Shown here: positions 48,599 to 63,239 of the stretch, piece after piece | Layout of the letters: each line of letters opens with the position of its first letter | How positions within the stretch are numbered: position 1 is the first letter of the stretch | Source of the DNA: Vesta saturnalis | Taxonomy: Eukaryota; Arthropoda; Insecta; Coleoptera; Lampyridae | Reading direction: 5' to 3' | Length of the DNA stretch: 64,000 nucleotides | Assembly (NCBI GenBank): GCA_036346205.1 | Contig: JARFJB010001977.1 | Span: 723,001-787,000 of the forward strand | Translations under genes and position numbers: made by a program | The notes under the pieces: model-generated | What the model saw: only the letters and a program-made list of their open reading frames with translations | Told to the model about the DNA's origin: nothing | The model's database searches: none

Positions 48599-49802
48599 GT
48601 AGGTGTCGGTGTCGGTGTCCGGTGTCCGGTGTCCGGTGTCCGGTGTCCGGTGTCCGGTGTCCGGTGTCCGGTGTCCGTGTCCGTGTCGTTCGTGTCCGTG
48701 TCCGTGTCCGTGTCGTGTCCGTGTCCGTGTCAGTGTCCGTGTCCGTGTCCGTGTCCGTGAGCGTGTCCTTGTCCGTGTCCTGTGTCGTGTCTGTCGTGTC
48801 CGTGTCATGTCCGTGTCCGTGTCCGTGTCCGTGTCGTGTCCGTGTCCGTGTCATGTCCGTGTCCGTGTCCGTGTCGTAGCGTGTCCTTGTCTGTCGTGTC
48901 CGTGTCGTGTCGTGTCAGTATCCGTGTCGTGTCGTGTCGCGTCCGTGTCCGTGTCCGTGTCAGTGTTCGTGTCGTGTCCGTGTCCGTGTCCGCGTCCGTG
49001 TCCGTGTCCGTGTGTGTGTGCGTGCGTGCGTGCGTGTGCGTGTGCGTATGCGTGTGTGTGTGTGCGTGTGTGTGTGTGTGTGTGTGTTTGTGTTTGTGTG
49101 TGTGTGTGTGTCCGTGTGTCCGTGTGTCCGTGTGTCAGTGTGTCCGTGTGTCAGTGTGTCCGTGTGTCCGTGTCCGTCTCCGTGTCCGTGTCCGTGTCCG
49201 TGTCCGTCTCCGTGTCCGTGCCCGTGACTGTGTCTGTGTCTGCGTCTGCGTCTGTGCCTGTCTGTGTCTGTGTCTGTGTCTGTGTCTGTGTCTGTGTCTG
49301 TGTCTGTGTCTGTGTCTGTGTCTGCGTCTGTGTCTGTGACTGTGTCTGTGTCTGTGTCTGTGTCTGTGTCTGTGTCTGTGTCTGTGTCTGTGTCTGTGTC
49401 TGTGTCTGTGTCTGTGTCTGTGTCTGTGTCTGTGTCTGTGTCTGTGTCAGTGTCTTTGTCTGTGTCTGTGTCTGTGTCTGTGTCTGCGTCTGCGTCTGCG
49501 TCTGTGTCTGTGTCTGTGTCTGTGTCTGTGTCGGTGCCTATGTCCGTGTCCGTGTCCGTGTCCGTGTCCGTGTCCGTGTCAGCGTCTGCGTCTGCGTCTG
49601 TGTCTGTGTGTGCGTCTCCGTCTCCGTCTCGTCTCCGTCTCGGTCTCCGTCTCCGTCTCCGTCTTCTCGTCTTCTGTCTGTCTCTCTCCGTCTCGTCTCC
49701 GTCTCCGTCTCGTCTGTTTTGCCTCCGTCTGTCTCCGTCTCCGTTTGCGTGTGCGTCTACGCCTGCCTAGGCGTCTGCGTGTGCGTGTGTGCGAGTGTGT
49801 AT
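48599..49802. repeat. 1.2-kb G/T-rich hexamer/heptamer minisatellite
   Basis: Blocks in order: GGTGTCC heptamers (48,611-48,676), GTGTCC hexamers with scattered deletions (to about 49,010), GTGC/GT-rich (49,010-49,110), mixed GTGTCC (to 49,240), nearly pure GTGTCT (49,260-49,560), then GTCTCC/GTCTCG (49,610-49,760). All six frames give dipeptide repeats (SV, CP, RV, TD, GH), so the 408-codon plus-strand ORF and its companions are not genes. It lies between two direct copies of a PLE 3' end. Confidence 0.97.
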
Positions 49803-50185
49803 GATAATCCAGCCATGTGCCTTAGCTGAATATGTTATAAATGAACATCATTGCAGTAACTATATCTACAGCTATATTCTGTCACTTGAAACTAAACCGG
49901 ATTAATGTTTAACTTTTTTTATTTTCTCTTAATGTTAAATCGTTTTAATATCAGTTAAAGTTAACATATTCGTTTTTTTAAATGTATCCTAAATCACATT
50001 ACTTTCTTTTGTCACATTTGATGTTTTGAAGTTATTGTTAGTAGTACTGTTCTTCTATTACTTTGTGCCTACTTTTTGTAATCCTCACTACAGTGAGTTT
50101 AACATTAATTATTAATATTGTTTTTTATTGTTGTCTTAATGATGAGATTAAATTTTCTCGAAAGCTTGACTAAATCGAAGAGTTT
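49803..50185 (+). mobile_element. Second copy of the PLE 3' end
   Basis: Direct repeat of 48,115-48,595 with an internal deletion: TAATCCAGCCATGTGCCTTA, then TGTTTAACT and TTATTTTCTCTTAATGTTAA, ending CGAAAGCTTGACTAAATCGA. The GIY-YIG end is mostly deleted. With the copy before the minisatellite it makes a tandem PLE arrangement. Confidence 0.88.
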
Positions 50186-50274
50186 TTAAACTAATAAGGT
50201 CGTATATTGGTTGTCTGCATCTTCAATAGATTTATTTAAATAATTATATTTTAACCAGTCAAGAATAGGATTTT

Positions 50275-50277
<3 letters not shown>

Positions 50278-50313
<36 letters not shown>
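50278..50313. repeat. (TA)n microsatellite
   Basis: Short TA run directly before the left end of the next transposon. Confidence 0.97.
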
Positions 50314-50318
<5 letters not shown>

Positions 50319-51838
50319 TGGCACAGTAAGGAACAAAATTTGTAATTGCGTTATTTGATGTTTCCGAACAGGTCAATTTTACTTTTAATTAGGCACCTTA
50401 TAACATAAAAATTTTACTTATGACGTTATGTATTTTTGCACAATGACGTCATCATTGGTTTTTTCAATGACAACCCCAATTTTTTTTGCTGCTTTTTATT
50501 AGATGGTCTCACTACTTAAATTATGGTGTAAAAAATTTGGTACCTTAGATAACTATTTTTTTGAGAAAATAACCCATTTACCGTAAGAAATAAAAATGTA
50601 ACTTTAATGGAAGAAAATCATAATTAAACCTCAACAACAAACGAAATTTATCGCAAATGTGCAAATTGCGCTCCGTTAACCATTTGACACTGACCGATAC
50701 GAGTGTAAACGCTTTGTACACTTCGCTCAAGGACTTCAGGTGTAATGTGCTCCACTTCAGCGTAAATTTTTTGCCGTAGCTCGTCTAAATTATTTGGTCT
50801 ATTAAAATAAACCTTTTATTTTAAATAACCCCACAAAAAAAATCTAAGGGAGTCAAGTCTGAGGAACGCTGTGGCCACTCAATTGCTCCTCGACGTCCTA
50901 TCCACCTTCCAGGAAATGTGGCATCAAGATATTGACGGACATTTATTCCAAAGTGAGGAGGCGCCCCATCATGTTGAAACCAAATATCATAATGGGGTAC
51001 ATCTGCTTCATAATAATTTAGAAACATTACTGTCAGAGCTGGCACTAAATCAAACTGCAAAAAGTCCAAATAACGTGCTGCTGTAAGGTTCCCTTCAAAC
51101 AAGTAAGGTCCCATTAAACGACATCCGATTATTCCAATCCAAACATTTAATTGTCTTTGGCATTGACTGTGAGAGTCTTGAGTCCAGAATGGATTTTTTC
51201 TTGTCCAGTACCTGCAATTGTGATGATGTTACTGTCCCATTTATGGAAAAATTGGCTTCATCTCAAAATAGCATATTGTTTAAAAAATTGGGATCCCCAT
51301 CGCAGCGTAACATTAGTTCTTCGCAAAACTGCATGCGGCGGTCTGGATCATTCTCGTTTAATTCGTGAATCAATTGAACTTTGTACGGATGATATTCTCT
51401 TTCTTGAACAACTTCACGACAAAAGAGTGGTCTACGTTGTTATTTAGGGCTAGCTGCCTTGTAGAATGGTGAGGATTTTCTTCCGCTTCAAGTAACACAT
51501 CTAATCGGGTTTCTTTCTTTGTTTTTGAGGTATAATTATGATTTTCTTCCATTAAAGTTACATTTTTATTTCTTACGGTAAATGTGTTATTTTCTCAAAA
51601 AAATAGTTATCTAAGGTACAAATTTTTTTGTTCCATAATTTAAGTAGTTGGGCCATCTAATAAAGAGCAGAAAAAAAATTGGGGTTGTCATTGAAAAAAA
51701 AACAATGTGACGACATTGTGTACATGACGTCATACGTAAAATTTTTGTCATAAGGTGGCTAATTAAAAAAAAACGTTTTGCTTGGAAACATTAAATAACT
51801 CAATTATAACTTTTGTTCCTTACTTTATCACCACACTG
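50314..51838 (-). mobile_element. Tc3-like transposon with about 0.27-kb TIRs
   Basis: TAGTGTGGCACAGTAAGGAAC (left) and GTTCCTTACTTTATCACCACACTG (right) pair with small gaps. The arms stay inverted past GACAACCCCAATTTTTTT / GGGGTTGTCATTG and GGTAAATG(G)GTTATTTTCTC near 50,560 / 51,580. TA flanks both ends. The minus strand holds the transposase. Confidence 0.88.
50648..51552 (-). pseudogene. Tc3-like transposase, several frameshifts
   Basis: From 51,552: MEENHNYTSKTKKETRLDVL, then LEAEENPHHSTRQLALNNNV (hinge and second helix-turn-helix). The usual N-terminal DUF4817 part is absent. DEANFSINGTVTSSQ (near 51,265) is block 1 preceded by a stop; CLDWNNRMSFNGTLLV, or in the other frame LNVWIGIIGCRLMGPYLFEG, follows. 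Then LTAARYLDFLQFDLVPALTV, block 2 IWFQHDGAPPHFGINVRQYL and block 3 GAIEWPQRSSDLTPLDFFCG. The end is NGAQFAHLR. All catalytic Asp remain. Plus-strand ORFs at 50,871-51,447 are shadows. Confidence 0.87.
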
Positions 51839-53190
<1,352 letters not shown>

Positions 53191-53193
53191 ATA

Positions 53194-53197
<4 letters not shown>

Positions 53198-53260
<63 letters not shown>
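53198..53260. repeat. (TA)n microsatellite
   Basis: TA run on the right side of the element at 52,147-53,190. Confidence 0.97.
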
Positions 53261-53263
<3 letters not shown>

Positions 53264-53913
53264 ACTGATTTAAAACTCCCACATTTTAAATTCTATTTCT
53301 ACTTTAAATTATATTTATTAATATTATATAACTTATTTTTTTATTATTATTATTTAAAATTGTTATTGTAATTTAAATTTGGCTAAAACTCTAAATATTT
53401 ACAACATATTTTGTCGGAGAACATGAGACTCATCAAAGGGGATAGGGATCAAAATTTAGAAGAAACTTTAATTTTAAAATTATAAAATAATTTGAATTAT
53501 ATTGATTTTTTTAATACAATAATCATAGTTAATATGATTAAAGCACATTGAGTTAATGTCCAATTATTTTTATCTTATCTAAATTGATCAAGTAAATTGA
53601 ATTATAATTTTTAATTCGCATTAATACCTGTGTCACACCCTGTACATAACAAAATTCTTCCAAAAGTATACATGGGCATGCGCTGTGAATATGTAAACAT
53701 GTGATTTGACTACAACAAAAAGTGAAATTCGACATACAAGTAAGTATAACTACGTTTGAATTAAAAACAATATTAATATAAACCATTTAAATTTTTAGAA
53801 CAAATAATATTCCTTTTGACATGTATACCATGTTGTTGCACATCATGATTATTACAAAGGATTGAAATTATGAACAACAATAAAGTATCAATGTCAACAA
53901 TAAAGGTACTCAC
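53261..53913. other. Intergenic, one orphan Tc-like end
   Basis: CTGTGTCACACCCTGTA (53,628-53,644) looks like a Tc3-like terminus; no partner found. Otherwise AT-rich sequence. Confidence 0.4.
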
Positions 53914-54000
53914 ATAAAATGTCCTCCTTTTGTGGGTTACTGCTGCTGAAGTTGATTGAGACAACAGCTCCTGCGAACTGCAACTCTGCTCCTCGAACAT
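53914..54000 (-). CDS. Weak candidate first exon on the minus strand (29 codons)
   Basis: The minus-strand ATG at 54,000 opens MFEEQSCSSQELLSQSTSAA and continues to KRRTFY, followed directly by a splice donor TAT|GTGAGTA at 53,913, phase 0. The segment is richer in GC than its flanks. A TATA-like TATATAAAAG lies at 54,020-54,011, but that would place the transcription start just downstream of the ATG, which argues against this start or for a 5' UTR exon. A strong opposite-strand donor (CTTAG|GTAAGT, 54,036) makes even the strand uncertain. Unrecognised protein. Confidence 0.25.
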
Positions 54001-57798
<3,798 letters not shown>

Positions 57799-57799
57799 G

Positions 57800-57857
<58 letters not shown>
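57799..57857. repeat. (TA)n microsatellite
   Basis: TA run directly after the right end of the Tc1-like element. Confidence 0.97.
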
Positions 57858-57860
<3 letters not shown>

Positions 57861-58427
57861 CAACCATGTGTATCTTGAATTGGGACAAATGCCAAACCAA
57901 TAGCGATTCTGGTGTCTAATGCAAACTCTGCGTCGTTGTTATAACCAGCTGTGCTTCGTTCTAATGTTTTTTCATGTTTTGCTAGGTGTAAAAAACATAT
58001 TTAAATTTCAGTTTGCTGGAAGTTTTCAGGCTTTTAAAATAGCTAGTTCAAAATCTGATATAACTGATCTTGAATTTAATGTCAGTTTTATAGTTTTTAT
58101 TGATGCAAATAAACTATCCTCTTGCTCTTAATTCATTTGGCAAAAGTGCATAAAATACAGGATGTACACCTCCTTATCTCTTTACTAGTACAACACATAC
58201 CTGGTGAAATTAATTCGGAGTAATTTTAATAGTCCCATCTACAAAAAGTCGCGCGGTTTTGTAGAATTTTTAAATTTCTCTATCTGCCAAAAATTTGAAT
58301 ACACTGCGGTCTAGGGCCACTGTTGGAAAGTGAAAAGTTTTCTACATTACCCGGTGTGGAATTTCTTAGATTCTATACCGTTTCGGAATTGGTAAGTCTT
58401 CCAGTTTCTGGAGTTGCTGGTGCTTGC
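57858..58427. other. Intergenic, nothing recognised
   Basis: Contains a 70-codon plus-strand ORF (57,919-58,131) without recognisable motif and an orphan ATACAGGATGTACACC end-like sequence at 58,147. Confidence 0.4.
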
Positions 58428-58590
58428 TTTATTTCTTTTCGTGGTATTCACACCAGTTTTTCACAAAACCCCTTGAAATGGAAGAGTTCCTTGGCAATTC
58501 AAGTTGAGGTTTATTTCTTTTCGTTGTATTCGCGCCAGTTTTTTCAAAGCCGCTTGAGATGAGGGAGCTCCTGGGCAAGCCAGGTTGAGG
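58428..58590. repeat. 82-bp tandem duplication, diverged
   Basis: TTTATTTCTTTTCGTGGTAT at 58,428 recurs as TTTATTTCTTTTCGTTGTAT at 58,510. Both units end with a TTGAGG motif. The copies differ at more than a dozen positions, so the event is old. Confidence 0.85.
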
Positions 58591-58972
58591 TTCTGTGTGT
58601 GAGCATTCCCTGATTACCGGACATGTCGGTTCTTGTGTCTATGCGGCACGTTTTTTAATTGTAGTAATTGTTCGACTAGCCTCTGATTTACCTGCTGATG
58701 AATCATAGGTGTGCACGTTAATAACAGCACTATTTCTAACATGAACTCACGGTCAATTTTCATATGAGTACTTTAAAATGCGTAAATCAACTGATTTGAA
58801 AACACTTTCTACCTGGTTTTGTATTAGAATAGAATAAATATCCCAGTCGCGAAAGTAATGAATTAGTGCAAATTTAACAAATATATATGCTTACTGTTAT
58901 GTTGGAAATTCTAAGTACAATTTTAGATGACTGACATTCGACTAGTTTATTTATCATGTCCTTAAATCGGTT

Positions 58973-59080
58973 GTGCCGTCTGCCAGCTGTCCCGACGGCC
59001 AGTTGTACCTGCTGCCAGTTTTCCCTGCGACCAGTTATGTCCGGGCCAGTTGGTGCGGCCGTTTGGCGGTGGCCAGTTAA
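58973..59080. repeat. GC-rich GCCAGTT short tandem array
   Basis: CTGCCAGCTGTCCC, CGGCCAGTTGTACC, CTGCCAGTTTTCCC, CGACCAGTTATGTCC, GGCCAGTTGGTGC and TGGCCAGTTAATCC follow one another at about 15-19-bp steps. It resembles the sub-repeat TIRs of the MULE (18,741) and the 29,349 element, but I found no inverse partner within the window. Confidence 0.8.
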
Positions 59081-60844
59081 TCCATTCCTCTACATGTGGT
59101 AGTTTGATTAATCAAATTAACCGTTTTGGCGTATTGAAAGTTTTTTATACACGCAAATATATATTGGGCAGAACATTCGCGTGTTTTTGTAGAAATAGAG
59201 GCACTTACAAGTGTGCATTCAAATTATATACGATCCACAAACCAAATTAGTTTCTTTGTCGCCAAATGGAGTTGCGAAATGGTTAAACACTATTATTTTA
59301 CCCATTCGGTGGGACAAGTAACGTATTGCCTTTATTACTATGGTTCAGATAAATAGTTCGTCTCCTTTTTTATTTTTGACGTATTGTGTAATAATGCAGT
59401 TACGAAATACTATATTAGTCTACTTGACCTTTTATCTGAAACTAGGATTTTACTTGCTTAGTGTTACTATGTAATTACACATCTTGACATTTAGGTTGCA
59501 CGTGTTTTACTTTTATCTCTTTATTCTAATATTGAACTAATTAAAAATCATCAACGCATTTCCAAAGGTTGTATCTAAAATAGATTAGTATTTCATTAGT
59601 TGTTAACTATTAAATTTCCATTACGGCGCTTAATTGAATTTTATCAATTAATTGTATATTGACCTTATCTCGTTCGGGTTTAATGTTTCAAATACTTGGT
59701 AATTGTCTAACGAATGCAATTTTTAATAAAGGCGGATGTTAGATTAAATTAAACCATGATACAATTAACAAATTAAATTAACCACTTAGAACCTCGCGTA
59801 AAGTAGTATGTAGAGTTTATTTATTGCTCTACGTAAAACTTTCATAAAATAAATAGGTCTCGTGTGATGAAACCTTTAATTAATTATTTATTACCCTCCG
59901 AAAAACATTTATTATGAGAATAGTGTCAACACTTTTTGTTCCAAGCTTAATAATTTCTAACTTATTAGTAAAGAATGCTTTGACATTTTATCATTAATCA
60001 TAATTTGACTCAACTGAGAAATTTCGGTGGTTGGCCTGTGTTGAAAACGTAAAATACCGTGGAAAAATTAGCATAGACATTCTTTCACGAGAATACTTAA
60101 GTACTTTGTAATGGAATTTGATATTCCAGATATGATCCGTCTGATATGTAACTTGGTTCGTAATACATTGTAATAAAGTCGGTAAAATGGATGTTTCGAA
60201 AACGGATTCTCTTGCACTGCTTGTAGTGTTATATATTTATGTCGTTCTAACACATTGCATTCATGTCAGCAGGTAATTGTTTATTCAGTTTGTTTTACTG
60301 CGGGCGGTGAAAACTGTAAATGTGATTTGTAGAGAAAGGATTTAATGTGAGTTCAATCATGTAATTAGAATACAATTAGTCTATATATTTAATTCCTAAT
60401 ACATGCTAGTGGATTGAATTCTGATTTAATAGTGTCAATACTAATAAAAGTATTAGAAAGTCTAATCTAAATCAATAAAGTTACTGTACGGTAAGGGTGA
60501 GTTTTTTAACAGATTTTTATACCCAGCGGTTGAAATGTTAACAATGGGTAAAGACAATATAATCTAACTAGTAGAATTTGTGTAACGTGTAAAAAAGGCG
60601 TGTAAATAACATTTGGGATTGCTAAAGGATCGTATTTCTATAGAAAAATACGGCTCTTTTAAACCCATACCAGATGTGATTGTTAGACTGGTAGAATTGT
60701 AAAGTAAACTTAAAGGCCAAATACCACCCTTTTGTCTTGAACTCAAACAGAGAAGCATTTTTGCAATAACAATGAATTATAGAGAACCGACAAAATAACT
60801 TTATCCTACGCCAGTGGGGAGTATGAAACAGTCATAAGGTCATT

Positions 60845-60847
<3 letters not shown>
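59081..60847. other. Intergenic, nothing recognised
   Basis: About 1.8 kb of AT-rich unique-looking DNA. Short minus-strand ORFs at 60,068-60,253 and 60,564-60,758 show no motif. Confidence 0.4.

Positions 60848-60903
<56 letters not shown>
60848..60903. repeat. (TA)n microsatellite
   Basis: TA run; no transposon end is recognisable beside this one, unlike most of the others. Confidence 0.97.
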
Positions 60904-60905
<2 letters not shown>

Positions 60906-61828
60906 TCTAACTGTAGGAAAATAAAATGCACAGCTTTGTATTTAACAAACCCCTTTCTAGAACAAACTCAAGCGTAAGCATTGTCGTAAGAATCATTTTA
61001 TTAGATTAAATAATAAAAATGGATAACTGAATCGAATCCGTAAGTTAAAGGAATAGAATATGAAAAGATAAATTAAACAAATAACTAGCTCTAATTTGTA
61101 ATCGAAATCCTAAATTGAATACTTTTTCTTTTCACAAATAAATGAAAGTCGCATAGGGCACAACCTAATTTAATTTAATTTAATTTTAATTTAAATATGA
61201 AGTACGATGCTTTTGAATAGACTTTTGTCTGTAATGTGTCAAATGGTTCCTTAAATAAATAAAAAAGGCGCGTAAATAACATCTATGATTGCAATTCTAT
61301 ATTTGGTACTATATTAAATTCTGGGTTTTATTATAACATTGTACTTCGTATTGTGTTATATTATATTTTTCTTTGACAGCAAATTTGAAATGTAAAATTG
61401 TTACTGTGTTTAATTTTAAGTGTAATTAAGTGACCCTAACGTAGGTAATTATAGTCGGGAGGGCTAACAGAGTCATTATCGTTATTTATTATTGTCCTTC
61501 AGTTGGATAAAAAGGAAGTTAAAAAAAAATAGAAAAGTTAAGTTTCGCGACAATAATAAACAGATTTGATTAGTTTAAAATGGCAATAATATGCAAGTTG
61601 GAACCTAAATATTAAACCAACGTAAACAACTTATTTCAATCATAATGCTGTCAACACCTACAAAACTAACCATAAACAGATTGGGGTACTATACAACTTA
61701 TGCAGGATCCTTTTAATTAGATTAGGTTAGTGAATATCCTGTATAATTACTTTATTCAGCAATCGTACGAAAAAAATTTGTTTTCTTGTAAAACGCAATG
61801 TAAACTAATTAATGCTTCCTTTTCAGCT
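60904..61828. other. Intergenic/intronic, nothing recognised
   Basis: AT-rich. AAAAAAGGCGTGTAAATAACAT (60,591) and AAAAAAGGCGCGTAAATAACAT (61,261) are near-identical short repeats about 670 bp apart. Confidence 0.4.
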
Positions 61829-61914
61829 CTAATATTCTACAACTTCATAGGTGGAAGGCATGTATACGCTATACCGCCCGGTGCAATGCCACCACCTTTA
61901 CCATGGGCTCCTTA
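61829..61914 (+). CDS. Weak candidate terminal exon (28 codons, proline-rich end)
   Basis: An acceptor-like AATGCTTCCTTTTCAG ends at 61,827-61,828 and is followed by an open frame LIFYNFIGGRHVYAIPPGAM, then PPPLPWAP and TAA. Codon use is less AT-rich than the surroundings (CCG CCC GGT GCA ATG). It could be the last exon of a plus-strand gene. It ends about 120 bp before the LINE coding start, so it might be LINE 5' leader sequence instead. Not recognised. Confidence 0.25.
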
Positions 61915-62199
61915 ATATTGGTGCTCCAATTTTCTGAGTTCGGTAAGGGTTGCCGGTCACTTTCTCCTTTATTTCTTACGTACTCGCCAACACGCACTTG
62001 CCAAGCGTGGCGTTTTAACGGTTAAACCCTTAAAATGACGAGTTCTAAAACAGATGCTATACCCCAGGTGAGTAGGCGAGACAGCCACACTCTCACGTCG
62101 ATTCGTTGATCCATACCAAGGATTCTGGGGGGGGGGGCAAAAATTCGTCAATGCTAAAATCAAGACTAAGAAGAGCAAGATCTACCAGGAATGAAATTC

Positions 62200-62830
62200 T
62201 ACCCCATTCGGATGCCCGGGAGGGCAGGACTCAAGCCACCTCGGTCATCGAAAGTACCAACATCCGGATTCATTACTGCAACATACGTGGTATCAGGTCG
62301 AATCTTAATGCTGTTCACCAACACCTTGAATAAGTGCAACCGGACATTCTGTTTCTATCAGAAACAAAGTCTCCTCTGGAAGCACTGATTCTCCTGACCT
62401 GCAATTTCCCAGATACAACCTCCACTCTAACTTTCGCTTTAAAGGCGGAGTATGTGCGTATACCAAGGACAGCGTAGGTTGTAAGAGGATGTCCACTTTG
62501 GAAAACAACAAATTTGACGCGATTTGGTTCAAACATTCTGGGTCTCAATGTGTGAAATTCTACTGTTGTTTGTATAGGTCTCCCAATGCTAACAACTTCC
62601 AAGATCTTTTTGATTACCTTAGTCTGAAAATAGACTACCTCTTATCACAGTTTCCAATTGCGATATTTCAATTTTGAGAGATTTTGATGCCCACAATTCC
62701 AATTGGCTTCATATTTCATCTACTACTGGTCCAGCAGGTCATAGTGTAGAAGCATTTGCTGTATCCTGTGATCTCACACAAATCATTTTCGAACCAACCA
62801 GAATCCCTGACAACCCTAACCATACTCCAC
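62200..62830 (+). pseudogene. LINE apurinic-like endonuclease domain
   Basis: IRIHYCNIRGIRSNLNAVHQ (about 62,268) is the endonuclease start. One frame over, a segment near 62,335 reads VQPDILFLSET (catalytic Glu motif), then FKGGVCAYTKDSVGC and NNKFDAIWFKHSGSQCVKFY, CCLYRSPNANNFQDLFDYL. RDFDAHNSNW (normally GDFNAHN) and FAVSCDLTQIISEPTRIPDN follow. The domain nicks target DNA for reverse transcription. It is broken by at least three frameshifts. Confidence 0.8.
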
Positions 62831-63239
62831 TGTTTTAAATCGGCTAACCGAAGCGAACTGCGAGATTTTTTTGCAACCTTCCCCTGGCGTGAGTATTGCT
62901 TTAAATGGTCCTCCTCTTCAAAAATTGCTCTTTCAATAACTGAAGTTATTTTAATGGGTATGGAGTTATACATTCCCAAGAAACATAATCGTGTAGGTCA
63001 TTCCCGTTCCCAACCCTGCATTATCGCAAAAGCATAAACTGTATCAAATGGAAATCAAATAAATCTATCGAAAATCACGCCAACTATACTGCCGCAAAGA
63101 ATACCTGCAAAAGCATCATCACCAAGGCCAAAAAGATGTTTGAAGAACGTAAATGTAAAGAATGAGTCTCATGTCCTTTGGGTTGTCGTAAATTTTGGTC
63201 ATTAGTTAAAGCCATCAGTAAAACTTTAGTAGATCTTCC

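Noticed and set aside
48603..49829. 408-codon plus-strand ORF and several overlapping ORFs on both strands
   Set aside because: They are products of a hexamer array (6 bp is a multiple of 3), giving only dipeptide repeats in every frame. No gene is supported.
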